Positions 16,701-27,161 are shown, counted from the first letter of the stretch. The stretch is DNA of 64,000 bases from Methanosphaera cuniculi (GCF_003149675.1 NZ_LWMS01000044.1:89027-153026); one strand, 5' to 3'. The notes: generated by a model from the letters alone, not told the origin. Numbers and translations: made by a program.

Positions 16701-17104
16701 TTTTTTTATTATGCTATTTTATATTTTTATTTTTCATTATTTTTTATACTTTAATTTATCATATCATTTTTATACCATTATATCATTTAAAATAAAAATA
16801 ATTAGGTAAAAATAATTAAATATTTACATTAAAGTTATTAAATTATTATAACTATTATGTAATTTAAAATAAGTAAGATACATATTATATTTTTTAGTTG
16901 TGTATCATGTATATAAATTATTTAAAAAAGTGTAATTTACTAATTTTTTTTAGGAAGTTCAAAAAAAAGATAAATATCTATTTTTTTTATAAAATGAGTT
17001 TAAAAGGAAAAGAAATTTTCTTTTTAATCAAAAAAGTAAGAAAAAAATCCATCCTTTCTTTTTTTAATAAAGACTTATAAAAAAAAGATAATGTTTAATA
17101 AATT
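16701..17104. other. Intergenic region, AT-rich, nothing recognised
   Basis: About 400 bp between the 5' side of the hydrolase and the 3' end of ferritin. Homopolymer A/T tracts dominate. A 60-codon open frame on the plus strand (16898-17080) is Lys/Phe/Ile-rich and looks like chance. No RNA gene or clear repeat is seen. Confidence 0.4.
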
Positions 17105-17605
17105 TTATTCATCATTATTTGTTAGTGATCCATATTGTTGATCTAATTCAAATAATAAGTGTTTTGAATCTACTGCCATTTTTACTTTTCTTAGATCTTC
17201 ATGTGCAAGTTCTTCTTCTTCAACTTGTTCTTCTACAAACCATTGTAGGAATTGATTAGTTGCATGATCACTAAGTTTTATACTTAAATCTACAAGATCA
17301 TTTATTAGACTTGTTACGAATTCTTCATGTTCTAGGATTGATTCATATACATCTACAATTCCATCCCATTGGCGTCTTGGTTCTTCTATTGCTTGAAGTT
17401 TTACACTACCATTTTTACGGATAATGTAATCATAGATTTTCATTCCATGTTCAAGTTCTTCTTCAGCATGAACTCTTAATGAATTTGCAAAACCTGGTAG
17501 GTCTTCATCTTCAAAGTATGTTGCCATTGATAAGTATAAGTATCCTGATGCTAATTCTGCATTTATTTGGTCATTTAATGCTTGTTGCATTTCTTCATCT
17601 AACAT
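17105..17605 (-). CDS. ftn: Ferritin (non-haem iron storage)
   Basis: A 166-residue four-helix-bundle ferritin of the bacterial/archaeal FtnA type. The ferroxidase ligands are all present: Glu17, Glu50, His53, Glu94, Gln127 and Glu130. It oxidises Fe(II) and stores iron inside a 24-subunit cytoplasmic shell, which also limits oxidative damage in this strict anaerobe. Haem-binding Met of bacterioferritin is not evident. A GGAG lies close to the start codon. The gene stands alone with AT-rich spacers on both sides, so it is probably transcribed by itself; I see no clear metal-regulator site. Confidence 0.93.
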   Translation of the reverse strand: MLDEEMQQALNDQINAELASGYLYLSMATYFEDEDLPGFANSLRVHAEEELEHGMKIYDYIIRKNGSVKLQAIEEPRRQWDGIVDVYESILEHEEFVTSLINDLVDLSIKLSDHATNQFLQWFVEEQVEEEELAHEDLRKVKMAVDSKHLLFELDQQYGSLTNNDE

Positions 17606-17914
17606 ATTATGTCTCCTATATTTTTTTTTGTAAATTTTTTTTATAGTGTATTGATTTTATTTGAATTTCTACACTATTATAAATTTTACTTAAAAAATTG
17701 TATTTAAAGTTTTTTATTTTATAAAACTTCATAGTTAAGAAAAATGGTGAATACTATAAACTTATTTTAAAAAGTTAAGAAGATATACTAAGATAATAAT
17801 AAGTAAAAAAAAAGATAAAAAGAAGAATTAAAACAATTAAGTTTTTTTTTCTATTCCTTTTCTAGGGTGTTTAAACTAAGTGTAAAAAAACAATGTTATA
17901 AGATTTTTAAAGTT
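17606..17914. other. Intergenic region between idsA and ferritin
   Basis: This 309-bp AT-rich region contains the ferritin promoter and the idsA 3' end. On the minus strand a CACCCT block lies near 17862-17872 shortly after the idsA stop, followed by A/T tracts. No other gene is seen. Confidence 0.4.
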
Positions 17915-18898
17915 TTATACTTTACGATTATATACATAGTTTGCAAGTTTTTTAAGTATATCTTTTGCTTCTGATTCTGGTAGTACACCTAGTGCTTCTT
18001 TTGCTTTAATTATATGATCATATGCTGCTATTTTTGCATAGTTTATTGCACCATATTTATTAAGTAATTCCATTGCTTCATCAATAATACTTTCATCATT
18101 TGCTTCAAGAAGTTCAATTAGTCTATCATGATCCTCTGGTGTTGCTTTTTCTAGTGCATATAATACCATAATGGTTTTTTTACCTTCAACAAGATCACTT
18201 CCAACTGGTTTTCCTATAGAATCATCACCTGTTAGGTCAATATAGTCATCTTGTATTTGGAATGCTATTCCTATATTTTCACCATATTTTCTTAGTCCTT
18301 CAATTTGTAGTTCTGTAGCTCCACCTATGATTGCACCTATTGTTGTTGCAGCTGTTATAAGTGCTCCTGTTTTTTGGTAGATCATATGTGTATATTGACT
18401 ACGTTCTACATCAAAGGTATCTTCAAATGACATATCAAGTACTTGTCCTTCACATATGTTTATACATGCATCTACTAGTATTTTTAGTGAATCTAATACT
18501 TTTGCATATGGTATGTTATCTTCAGCTGTAAGAAGTAGTGATTCATATGCTTTTGCAAAGAGTGTGTCACCTGCTAGTATTGCTGTTGGTTCTCCCCATA
18601 CTTTATGTACAGCAGCAAGTCCTCGTCTTGTATCATCATTATCCATAATATCATCATGTATTAGGCTAAATGTGTGTATAAGTTCTATTGCTACTGCTGC
18701 ATTTATTGATTTTTCTGTTGATCCTGATACTGCTTGACAACTTAACATGGTTAATGCTGGTCTTATTTTCTTTCCACCTGCACGTGTTAAGTATATTGAA
18801 GATTCGCGTAGTTCTTCAGGTTCTAGTGTTGAAAGTATATTTTCAATTTGTGCATCTACATCATGTGAATATGCTTTTAATATGTCCATTATATCCAT
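17915..18898 (-). CDS. idsA: Short-chain isoprenyl diphosphate synthase (geranylgeranyl/farnesyl diphosphate synthase)
   Basis: A 327-residue trans-prenyltransferase that condenses isopentenyl diphosphate with allylic diphosphates to make C15-C20 chains for ether lipids. The first Asp-rich motif is DDIMD at residues 82-86 and the second is DDYID in FQIQDDYID. Phe77, five residues before the first motif, is the position that sets chain length in archaeal geranylgeranyl diphosphate synthases. The KKIRP motif near the N-terminus binds diphosphate. A GGTGAT is well placed before the first ATG. It is the last gene of the isoprenoid run on this strand, 247 nt after RNase J, so it may have its own promoter. 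Confidence 0.93.
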   Translation of the reverse strand: MDIMDILKAYSHDVDAQIENILSTLEPEELRESSIYLTRAGGKKIRPALTMLSCQAVSGSTEKSINAAVAIELIHTFSLIHDDIMDNDDTRRGLAAVHKVWGEPTAILAGDTLFAKAYESLLLTAEDNIPYAKVLDSLKILVDACINICEGQVLDMSFEDTFDVERSQYTHMIYQKTGALITAATTIGAIIGGATELQIEGLRKYGENIGIAFQIQDDYIDLTGDDSIGKPVGSDLVEGKKTIMVLYALEKATPEDHDRLIELLEANDESIIDEAMELLNKYGAINYAKIAAYDHIIKAKEALGVLPESEAKDILKKLANYVYNRKV

Positions 18899-19145
18899 TA
18901 TCTAATCACCCTAAAAATTTATTATTAAATATTATAAAAAAATTATTTTTTTTATCTTATAAAGTATTATTTATTTTATATTTATATCTTTCATTTTTAA
19001 TAAAATATTTTTTTTATTTATTTTAATCTATAAAAAAAAAGTAAAAAAATCATAATATGAGAATTATGTGTATTTTTTCTAATTAATATAAAAAAAATAC
19101 TCTTACTCAATTATTTCATTTTTTTTTTAAATTATTTTTTTTTCT

Positions 19146-20486
19146 TTAGTTAAATACTTGTGCTTGTCCGTTACGTAGTACGTGTACATCATTTCCTAGT
19201 TTATATCCTTCTTCTTCTGCAAGTTCTACAAATGCTGATAGATGACTTATATCTCCGTGTGCTGGTATAAGTTGTTCAGGTTGTAACATACGAATAAAGT
19301 CACGCATATCCTCAGGTCCTGCGTGTCCTGATACGTGTATGTTATTATAGATTCTTGCTCCTCTTTCTTTAAGACGTCTATCAAGAAGGTTACGATTTGC
19401 AAGGTTTATTGGATTTGGTATTGTAGATGCTGAAAATATCACGTTATCTCCTGGTTTTATTTCAAAGTTTGTTTTATTATTTGCTATACGTGGAAGTAGT
19501 GCATCTGGTTCTCCTTGGTGTCCTGTTACAATAAGCATGTATTTTGATCTGTTATCATTTGCTCGTGCTAATGCTTTGTTTATTGCTTTTGAGTTTCCAT
19601 ATAAACTTACATTTCGTGGTAGATTTAATATTCCCATATCTTGTGCTAGTGAACAGTATCTTTCCATTGAACGTCCTAGTATCATAATTTTTCTACGACT
19701 ACGTTCTGCTATTTTAGTTATTGCTTGAATACGTTCAATGTGACTTGCAAATGTTGTTACAATAAGTCCTTTTTTCTCATCGAGTGGTCCTTTTAGAACA
19801 TCTTTTATAAGATCTCGTGCTATTTTTTCTGAGTGAGTTTTGCTTTGTTGTACTTCTTTAATATTTGTTGTATCAAGAATTGCTGCTTTTACACCTTTTT
19901 TACCGAGTTCTCTGAATCTTCTATAATCAGGTGGTGGTGATACCATTTGGTGGTTGTCAAATTTGAAGTCGTTTGCATACACTACAACTCCTTCTGGTGT
20001 ATGTAGTGCTGCTGTGATTGTCTGTGGTATACTATGAGTTGTTCTTACAAATTCAAGTGTTAAATTTGGTGATATTTGTTGTTTTTCACCAGGATTTAGT
20101 GCTTGAAGTGGATTATTTACTTTGAATTTACGTTCACTTTTTATTGTTTTTTCAATTAATGCTAGTGTGTATGGTGTTGCAATAATTGGTGCTTCATATC
20201 TGTGTGCTAGTTTTGCTATAGCTCCTATGTGATCTAGGTGTCCGTGGGTACATACTATTGCACGTACTTTTCCATCTACTTCACGCATTAGTGTATCATC
20301 AGGTATTACTCCTCGTTCAATTAGATCTAGACTATGCATCCGCGAAATATCTGTATCTTCATGTATGTGAAGACGATCTAAGTGTATTCCCATATCAAAT
20401 ATTACTACATCATCATTTACTTTTACTGCAGTCATGTTTTTTCCAATTTCTTCATATCCTCCGACTGCGATTACTTCTATAGTCAT
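19146..20486 (-). CDS. rnj: Ribonuclease J (metallo-beta-lactamase/beta-CASP fold)
   Basis: A 446-residue archaeal RNase J. The zinc-binding motif HGHLDH is at residues 81-86, with further MBL motifs downstream (THSIPQT, the Asp in YANDFKFD) and a beta-CASP region leading to the late HVSGHAGPEDM and IPAHGD motifs. Euryarchaeal members are 5'-3' exonucleases that act in mRNA decay. At about 450 residues it lacks the C-terminal domain of bacterial RNase J, as expected. It begins one base after the stop of the IPP isomerase gene, so the two are co-transcribed. Its place among isoprenoid genes is shared with other Methanobacteriales. Confidence 0.9.
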   Translation of the reverse strand: MTIEVIAVGGYEEIGKNMTAVKVNDDVVIFDMGIHLDRLHIHEDTDISRMHSLDLIERGVIPDDTLMREVDGKVRAIVCTHGHLDHIGAIAKLAHRYEAPIIATPYTLALIEKTIKSERKFKVNNPLQALNPGEKQQISPNLTLEFVRTTHSIPQTITAALHTPEGVVVYANDFKFDNHQMVSPPPDYRRFRELGKKGVKAAILDTTNIKEVQQSKTHSEKIARDLIKDVLKGPLDEKKGLIVTTFASHIERIQAITKIAERSRRKIMILGRSMERYCSLAQDMGILNLPRNVSLYGNSKAINKALARANDNRSKYMLIVTGHQGEPDALLPRIANNKTNFEIKPGDNVIFSASTIPNPINLANRNLLDRRLKERGARIYNNIHVSGHAGPEDMRDFIRMLQPEQLIPAHGDISHLSAFVELAEEEGYKLGNDVHVLRNGQAQVFN

Positions 20487-20487
20487 T

Positions 20488-21537
20488 TTATATTCTCCTT
20501 GTGTATTTTTTTGTGTCTATATTCATTTGTTCTAGTATTTCTCGTGTTTTTCCTGTTATTATTAATCTTTTTTGTTTAAGTTCTTCTATGTTTGAAGCTC
20601 CAACTAGAAACATTGCTGTTTTTAGCTCTTGTGTGAATTGTTCTATTTTATTTTCAATGTAGGTATGTCCTAGGTATGAGTGTTTTAAAAATGGTAGTGC
20701 CATTCCAACACAGCTTGCACCAAGTGCTATTGCTTTTGCAGCTTCTAGTCCATTTCGTATTCCACCTGATGATATTACTGGGATATTTGTATTTTCACAT
20801 ACATCTACTGTACTTACAGCTGTTGTTATTCCCCAGTTCCAGAATAGATTTCCAAGTGATGCATCATCTGCACGATATGTTTCAACTGCAGCCCAGCTTG
20901 TTCCTCCTACTCCTTGTACATCTATTGCATTTACTCCTATTTTTTCAAGGATCTTTGCATCTTCTCCACATATTCCTGCCCCTGTTTCTTTAGCTATAAT
21001 TGGTGTATTTGTATTTTCACAGATTTCTTTTATGTCATCTATGTAGCCTTGGGCATTTGTGTCACCTTCAGGTTGTATTATTTCTTGTAGTGGATTTAGG
21101 TGTATTGCTAGAGCATCAGTTTTTAGCATTTCTATTGCATCATAAGCATATTCTACTTGTGGTGCTCCAATGTTTCCTATTATGTATGCTTCTGGTGCTT
21201 TATCACGTACTGTTGTGAAGGTTTCTTTTAGTTCTTCATTTTCTATTCCTGCTCTTTGACTTCCTACTCCCATTGCAATATGTGTATTTTCTACAGCTTC
21301 TGCTAGGTTTGAATTTATCTTTGTGCTTTCAGGGTGTCCTCCTGTTATTGCTGATATTATGAGTGGTGAATCTATTTTTTTACCAAGTAATTCTATTGAA
21401 GTGTCTATTTCATCATAGTTTACTTCAGGTAGTGCTCGGTGTATGAGTGTTATATCTTCAAGTCCGGTTGTTTTTGTATGTTCTACATCGTAGTCTTTAC
21501 ATATTTTTAGATGTTCAAGTTTTCTATCAGATATCAT
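20488..21537 (-). CDS. fni: Isopentenyl-diphosphate delta-isomerase, type 2 (FMN-dependent)
   Basis: A 349-residue TIM-barrel flavoenzyme that interconverts isopentenyl and dimethylallyl diphosphate using reduced FMN, NADPH and Mg2+. Features include RKxEHLKIC at the N-terminus, the SAITGGHP segment, HLNPLQE with the conserved Gln, a KETGAGI strand, GVGGTSWA and the phosphate-binding [20 protein letters not shown] near the C-terminus. It is 27 nt after the isopentenyl phosphate kinase stop and one base before RNase J, so it sits in the middle of an operon. It provides the allylic primer for IdsA. Confidence 0.94.
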   Translation of the reverse strand: MISDRKLEHLKICKDYDVEHTKTTGLEDITLIHRALPEVNYDEIDTSIELLGKKIDSPLIISAITGGHPESTKINSNLAEAVENTHIAMGVGSQRAGIENEELKETFTTVRDKAPEAYIIGNIGAPQVEYAYDAIEMLKTDALAIHLNPLQEIIQPEGDTNAQGYIDDIKEICENTNTPIIAKETGAGICGEDAKILEKIGVNAIDVQGVGGTSWAAVETYRADDASLGNLFWNWGITTAVSTVDVCENTNIPVISSGGIRNGLEAAKAIALGASCVGMALPFLKHSYLGHTYIENKIEQFTQELKTAMFLVGASNIEELKQKRLIITGKTREILEQMNIDTKKYTRRI

Positions 21538-21564
21538 GATAAATCATGAACCTCCTCTTTTTTT

Positions 21565-22353
21565 TTATTTTATTATTGTTCCTTTTACATTTTGACCTGA
21601 AACTGCTTTTTGGATATTTCCAGGTGTTTGTGCGTTTATTATTTGTGATTGTATATTATTTTCTGCTAGTTTTAGTAGTTCTTGTATTTTTCCATTCATT
21701 CCACCTGTTACATCTGCCATGTTTTCATTTGATGTTGTATTTAGTTGTGTATCTTGTGTTACTTCATCAATTAGTTTGGCTTCAGGGTTAGTTTTTGGAT
21801 TATCTGTGTAGATCCCATCTACATCTGATGCGAGTATTACACGATCTGCTTTAAGATCATATGCTAGGTATGTTATTATTTGATCTCCTGATATAATTGC
21901 AAATTTTATGTCTTCATCCATATCTAGTACTGCATCTCCATAGAGTACTGGTACAAATCCATTTTCTAGGTATTGTTTTATGATTGTTGTATCACATACT
22001 GCTATTCGTTTTTGGTTTGTTACTATGAATGATGATGGTTTTATTGTTATTGCTGGTATGCCTTTTTGTTGAAGTTTTTGACATATATCATGGTTTAGTT
22101 GTTGTACTGATGTTTGTGTTTTACATACGCCTTCTATTCGTCTTAGATGTTCATTGGCATTTGTTATAACATCACCTATCTTGTATTCATCTGCATAGAT
22201 ATGACCATATGATCCTGCTCCATGTACTATTATCATATCATCGTTGTAGTAGGATACTTCACTAGCTATTCTGTCTAAATTTTCTTCATCAAGTGTAGGT
22301 GTGCTAGCATCTTTAACTGTTAATGCACTTCCACCTAGTTTTATTATAATCAT
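21565..22353 (-). CDS. Isopentenyl phosphate kinase
   Basis: A 262-residue kinase of the amino acid kinase fold that phosphorylates isopentenyl phosphate to isopentenyl diphosphate, the last step of the archaeal variants of the mevalonate pathway. The N-terminal IIIKLGGSALT binds ATP phosphates, and HGAGSYGH (residues 44-51) holds the catalytic His at the second position (His51). SDVDGIYT and the late TGGMNGK motif are also typical. It follows mevalonate kinase by 50 nt and precedes the IPP isomerase. Its presence indicates that this organism decarboxylates before the second phosphorylation; the decarboxylation enzymes are outside the window. Confidence 0.92.
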   Translation of the reverse strand: MIIIKLGGSALTVKDASTPTLDEENLDRIASEVSYYNDDMIIVHGAGSYGHIYADEYKIGDVITNANEHLRRIEGVCKTQTSVQQLNHDICQKLQQKGIPAITIKPSSFIVTNQKRIAVCDTTIIKQYLENGFVPVLYGDAVLDMDEDIKFAIISGDQIITYLAYDLKADRVILASDVDGIYTDNPKTNPEAKLIDEVTQDTQLNTTSNENMADVTGGMNGKIQELLKLAENNIQSQIINAQTPGNIQKAVSGQNVKGTIIK

Positions 22354-22403
22354 ACAAAAAACCTTTCTATTTTTAATTTTTTTCTTTACTTATTTAATTT
22401 TCA

Positions 22404-23387
22404 TTATTTTTCAACAATTTTAGCATAAACACCACTATTTGATTGTTCACACTTAAATGTCTTATATAGTTGACTTAGTTTTAAATAAACTTCATCAATA
22501 TCATGAGGTGCATATGCAATAATACATCCTCCTCCACCACTTCCTGTAAGTTTTGATCCTTCAGAGCCAAACTTACGTGATTGATATACCATTTCAGATA
22601 ACTCAAGTGTATTAACACCTATTGCATCAAGAAGTCCTTGATTCATATTCATAAGCTCAGCAAGCTTCATTGAATTTCCACATTCAAGTGCCATTTTTGC
22701 ATCTGTTGCAATTTTAGCCATTGCATCAAAAATTGACTCCATGATAGGTGTATGTTTATTATACTTATCTCTTACTGATGCTACTATTTCACCAGTATTA
22801 CCTGCTATTTCACAGTTTGAAACAATTAATGGTAATTGCATATCAAAATTTATTGGGTTTAGATTAGAATTCTCATCAATATAAATAATTCCCCCATATG
22901 TACTCATAGCTGTATCTATAGGACTGGCAGCACCTTGAATTTTAATTTCAATATCACGAGCAATACTAGCAATTTCATCAAGTGTCGCATCATTATCTGT
23001 ATAAAGCATAATTGCCTTAAGAACAGCAACTGTAACTGCTGCAGAGGAACCCAAGCCTGCACCAAGATACATATTTATATTAACATTTAAATTAAAACCA
23101 TGATTAAATTTAAAACGATTAATTACCTCATAAATATAATCAGAAATACGTTTATTTGATGAATCATATTCATATTCAAGCATGCCGCCTGTAAGTACTA
23201 GTTTTTGTGAATAGTTAATTGGTGATATGTGAATATTAACTTCATCATCATCCCGGGATGTTAATTCTACATCAACACCGCGATTTATTGCAACAGCAAT
23301 TGCCGGTTTATTATAAACTACAGTATGCTCACCAAAAAGAATAATCTTTCCAGGTGCAAAAGCTTTAATTTTCATCGACTTAAACAC
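22404..23387 (-). CDS. mvk: Mevalonate kinase
   Basis: A 327-residue GHMP-family kinase that makes 5-phosphomevalonate from mevalonate and ATP in the cytoplasm. Motif 1 is FAPGKIILFGEHTVVYNKPA, motif 2 is the glycine-rich GAGLGSSAA, and motif 3 near the C-terminus is LTGSGGGGC. The start used here is a GTG at 23387; the ATG four codons later (23375, MKIKAF) matches where the family usually begins and may be the true start. It is the first gene of the run mvk, isopentenyl phosphate kinase, fni, rnj, idsA, and is preceded by an unusually long gap. Confidence 0.93.
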   Translation of the reverse strand: MFKSMKIKAFAPGKIILFGEHTVVYNKPAIAVAINRGVDVELTSRDDDEVNIHISPINYSQKLVLTGGMLEYEYDSSNKRISDYIYEVINRFKFNHGFNLNVNINMYLGAGLGSSAAVTVAVLKAIMLYTDNDATLDEIASIARDIEIKIQGAASPIDTAMSTYGGIIYIDENSNLNPINFDMQLPLIVSNCEIAGNTGEIVASVRDKYNKHTPIMESIFDAMAKIATDAKMALECGNSMKLAELMNMNQGLLDAIGVNTLELSEMVYQSRKFGSEGSKLTGSGGGGCIIAYAPHDIDEVYLKLSQLYKTFKCEQSNSGVYAKIVEK

Positions 23388-24492
23388 TACTCCATTATAT
23401 TTTATTCATTTTTTTAATTAAATCATTAAATTAATCTAAGTTTGAAGTTCTCTTTTTTTTAAATATTTTGATAATTTTTCAATAAAAATACAACCTTTTT
23501 ATTAAAGAAAATAAAATCATTAAATAATTAATTCATATTTTCATCATTGAAAATAAAATCTTTACAAAAAAATAGAAAAGCTAGATATAATTAGTAAAAT
23601 TAGAAAGACTCTTTAAATGAGATTATAAAAAAATCATCTTAGAGAATAATAAAATGATAATACAACATTAAAATTTTATTCTAATAAAAAAAAAATTTAG
23701 GTTAAAAAAAAATAAAACAATTTAATGTAATATGTATTTTAAAATAATGAATAGTATATAATCATACTCATTATTTCTTTTAGTATTACTTTATAAAAAA
23801 AATAATACTTACCTTTTTTTCACAATAAAATATTAGTTAAATTACCTATTACACTATTTTTTTTATAAATAGTTTTCTTATTGTTCTTATTTGATTAAAT
23901 AAAATTTTTTTCCTATTTTCTTTATATTAAAAATATAAATTTAATAGATTGTATTTCTTTTATTAGATTTTCTAATCATTATCTATCTTAATAAATTATA
24001 AATATGATTATCTAATTACCTGCTTTTTTCTATTAAAATCTAAAAAGAAATTAAAATACAAATTAAATTATTTACCTTAATGATAAAGTAAATACCCCTT
24101 TAAATGATTCTACTTAGTATAAAAAAGCCATTATACTTGAAAAAAATTATTTAAAATAATACTTTAAATATTATATGAGAATCTGTTATTTAATATTTAT
24201 ATTAAAACTATATATTTAAATATTATGTTTATATACAAAATGTATTAAAAAAAATGAGTTTAAAATATTTTTTATAAATTTTATTTCCCAAAAAAAGTGG
24301 AATTTAACAAAATTAGTAATAAGATAATGGTGATTTATTTATAAAGTAAAAAAAAAATTATTAAAAAAAAGAGAAGAAGAAATTAAAAAAAATTCTCCTT
24401 TTCTTTTAAATTTGATTCCTATAATTTTTTTTTAAAATGCTTGAGTACAATTATTCGTTCAACTATCAATAAATATAAATTTTAGAATATAC
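23388..24492. other. 1.1-kb AT-rich gap without recognisable gene
   Basis: This is the longest gene-free stretch within the otherwise tight cluster, between S2 (3' end) and mevalonate kinase (5' end). Base composition is extremely A/T with many homopolymer runs and frequent stops in all frames. I find no tRNA, no repeat and no convincing short gene. It must contain the mvk promoter. It could be the remains of a lost gene. Confidence 0.5.
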
Positions 24493-25089
24493 TTATATTT
24501 TTAATTCAAAGTCAGATGGTTCAAGATCAAATTCTTCATCAGAAGATAAGATTCCACGTTCACGTAGTATTTGACGTGCTAATAACCAGTATACAAGTGC
24601 AATTGCTTTTCTACCTTTGTTATTTACAGGTATTGCAAGATCTACATTACTTAGTAAGTTTTCTGTATCACATAATGCTACTACTGGTATATCATTTTGT
24701 TTTGCTTCAATTACTGCTTGTGAATCTGATCTTGGATCTGTTACAACTAGTATTTTAGGTTCGATGAATTTTGAGTATTTAGGATTTGTTAATGTACCTG
24801 GGATGAATCTTCCAGGTATTGTTTTTGTTCCTGTTACTTCACCGAATTTTTTAACTGGTGCTTGACCGTATTGTCTTGTTGATACTACTAGTATTTCATC
24901 AGGATCATATTTTGATAGGAGTTTTGCTGCAACTACTATTTTGTCGTTACTGCTTTTTACATCAAGTACGTGAAGTCCGTCTGCACGTACACGGTATATG
25001 TATTTTTCCATATCTTTTGTTTTTTGTTGTGTTCCAATGTGTAATCCTGCTGCGAGGTATTTATCTAGTGGTATTAATAATTCTGACAT
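24493..25089 (-). CDS. rps2: 30S ribosomal protein S2
   Basis: A 198-residue archaeal uS2 of the small-subunit body. It begins [23 protein letters not shown], includes the FIPGTLTNP and [15 protein letters not shown] segments, and ends with an acidic tail. It lacks the bacterial coiled-coil insert, as archaeal S2 does. It is the last gene of the RNA polymerase/ribosomal run, 196 nt after enolase, and may have its own promoter or leader. A good purine-rich site (GGAAGG) precedes its ATG. Confidence 0.95.
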   Translation of the reverse strand: MSELLIPLDKYLAAGLHIGTQQKTKDMEKYIYRVRADGLHVLDVKSSNDKIVVAAKLLSKYDPDEILVVSTRQYGQAPVKKFGEVTGTKTIPGRFIPGTLTNPKYSKFIEPKILVVTDPRSDSQAVIEAKQNDIPVVALCDTENLLSNVDLAIPVNNKGRKAIALVYWLLARQILRERGILSSDEEFDLEPSDFELKI

Positions 25090-25285
25090 TATTTTTCCTT
25101 CCTTAATATTTTATTTTTTTTTATTATTTTTTTTATTTAATTTGGTTGCAATCTAACACGTTAATTTTTTTGTGTTAAATTTATTATTTGTTTAATTTGG
25201 GTTTCTCAAAATAAGAAGTAAAAAATTTTCTTATTTCAATATTCAATAATTTTTCAAAAAAATTTTAAGTTAAATGAAAAATTTC

Positions 25286-26530
25286 TTATAAATCAGCCAT
25301 CTTAGGATTTACTAGTTCTTCTTCGATTCTGATTAATTCATTGAGTTTAGCAATTCTTTCTCCACCAGCTGCTCCAGTTTTTATAATTGGTGCATTGAAT
25401 GCTACTGCAAGGTGTGCTATTGTTTCATCAGTTGTTTCACCTGAACGGTGTGATACAATAGGTACATACTGGTTTGCTTTTGCTAATTCAATTGTATTAT
25501 ATGTATCTGTAAGTGTTCCAATTTGGTTTGGTTTTATGATTAATGAGTTACCTGCATTTGCTTCTATTCCTTCTGCAAGAATTTCAGCATTTGTTACAAA
25601 TAAGTCATCTCCACATATGAGACAACGGTCTCCACATTTTGCTGTAAGTTCTGCAAATGCTACGAAGTCGTTTTCTTGGATTGGGTCTTCTACATAGAAT
25701 AGTTTATATGTGTCTATTAAATCTGCGATATAATCTATTTGTTCACCAACACTACGGCTTACACCTTCACGTTCATATACATATTGTTGTTCTTCTTCAT
25801 TCCAGAATTCACTTGATGCTACATCAAGTCCTGGTCTTACAAGAACTCCTGTTTCATCACTAATTTCTTCACATGCTGAGAATTGTATTTCTAGTGCTTG
25901 TTGATTTGTAAGGTTTGGTGCCCATCCACCTTCATCACCTTTTCCACCTGTGAATGTGTCGTCAACTTTTTGTATTTTTTCTTTAATTCTTCTGTGAACA
26001 TTAATGTTTGTTGTTATAGCTTCTGTTATATTTGATGCACCTACTGGTATTACTAAAAATTCCTGTATATCTGGTGCATTAACTCCTGCGTGTGCTCCAC
26101 CATTTATCATGTTTCCAAGTGGGAAAGGTATTGATGTTGGCATTGCTCCACCTAGGAATCTGTATAATGGAAGATTATAACTTGATGCTGCTGCTTTTAC
26201 TGTTGCCATTGACACAGCTACAGCTGTGTTTCCACCGATGTTTGAAAAATTATCTGTTCCATCAATTTCTTTTAGAACATTATCAATTTCTCTTATATCT
26301 TCAGCTTCCATTCCAATAATTTCTGATGAGATTAGATCTTCAATATCTTCTATTACACGATCTACTCCACCATCTGGGAATGATGCTACTTCGTTTACTC
26401 CGGTACTTGCTCCACTAGGTGCTGCAGCTCTTCCAAATCCATTCCATGTTAAAACGTCTGCTTCAACGGTAGGATTTCCTCTACTATCTATAATTTTTCT
26501 TAAACGTACGTCTTCTATTACACTATCCAT
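25286..26530 (-). CDS. eno: Enolase (phosphopyruvate hydratase)
   Basis: About 414 residues; converts 2-phosphoglycerate to phosphoenolpyruvate, mainly for gluconeogenesis in a methanogen. The N-terminal domain has [11 protein letters not shown] and the barrel carries [26 protein letters not shown] and the signature [13 protein letters not shown], followed by SHRSGETTD. The ATG at 26530 is chosen because AGGTG lies just before it; a GTG three codons upstream overlaps that site. Its place among RNA polymerase and ribosomal genes is conserved in Methanobacteriales. Confidence 0.95.
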   Translation of the reverse strand: MDSVIEDVRLRKIIDSRGNPTVEADVLTWNGFGRAAAPSGASTGVNEVASFPDGGVDRVIEDIEDLISSEIIGMEAEDIREIDNVLKEIDGTDNFSNIGGNTAVAVSMATVKAAASSYNLPLYRFLGGAMPTSIPFPLGNMINGGAHAGVNAPDIQEFLVIPVGASNITEAITTNINVHRRIKEKIQKVDDTFTGGKGDEGGWAPNLTNQQALEIQFSACEEISDETGVLVRPGLDVASSEFWNEEEQQYVYEREGVSRSVGEQIDYIADLIDTYKLFYVEDPIQENDFVAFAELTAKCGDRCLICGDDLFVTNAEILAEGIEANAGNSLIIKPNQIGTLTDTYNTIELAKANQYVPIVSHRSGETTDETIAHLAVAFNAPIIKTGAAGGERIAKLNELIRIEEELVNPKMADL

Positions 26531-26743
26531 AAAAAACACCTCTTCTTCTTTTAAATGTAGAAATAGTTGTTTTAAAACTAAAGGGCTATTTTTTTATTTC
26601 TTATAAGTGTTATAAATAAGAAAATTCTTTTATTATACTCTAGGTTTTTTATTTTCTTCTTAGTTAGAAAATTTAATGAAAATAAAGAAAGAATATATTT
26701 TTTTTTAAACAAAATGAAGTAAAAAAAAAGATTAAAAAACTAA

Positions 26744-26962
26744 TTAGTCATCATCTTCCATTGGTTCCATTTTATCTACATATTCTTCTTTAACTACTGC
26801 ATCTAATGGAAGTACATCTTCTTCATATTCACGTATAGCTATTTTTATTGGATCTTCATCTACACTAAATTCAACTTTTGGCTGTGCACCTCGTGAAATT
26901 TGTAATGCACGTGATCCTATAAGTCTAGCTCTATCAAATCTTGTTCTGGTTCTAGATTGCAT
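26744..26962 (-). CDS. rpoK: DNA-directed RNA polymerase subunit K (Rpb6/omega homologue)
   Basis: A 72-residue RNA polymerase assembly subunit. It shows TRFDRARLIGSRALQISRGA, the conserved core of RpoK/Rpb6 that clamps the largest subunit, followed by DPIKIAIREYEEDVLP and a short acidic tail. It is 199 nt downstream of RpoN and 213 nt upstream of enolase, within the same co-oriented run. Confidence 0.95.
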   Translation of the reverse strand: MQSRTRTRFDRARLIGSRALQISRGAQPKVEFSVDEDPIKIAIREYEEDVLPLDAVVKEEYVDKMEPMEDDD

Positions 26963-27161
26963 TATTATTAAATGCTCCTTTATATAACTTATTTTTATTA
27001 TTATTTTTTATTCCTATTCAACAACTTAACTAAAAAATAATTTTTTAAATCCAAAAAAAAGAATAGATTCCTAATTGAAAATAAATTCAAAGAGGATTTT
27101 TTTTTGGAGGGGTTTTATCTACCCTTTATTATTTTAGTATTTTATTATAACCTCTGAATGT

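Noticed and set aside
16898..17080. 60-codon plus-strand open frame
   Set aside because: Lys/Phe/Ile-rich translation of homopolymer DNA, no ribosome binding site, no family resemblance.
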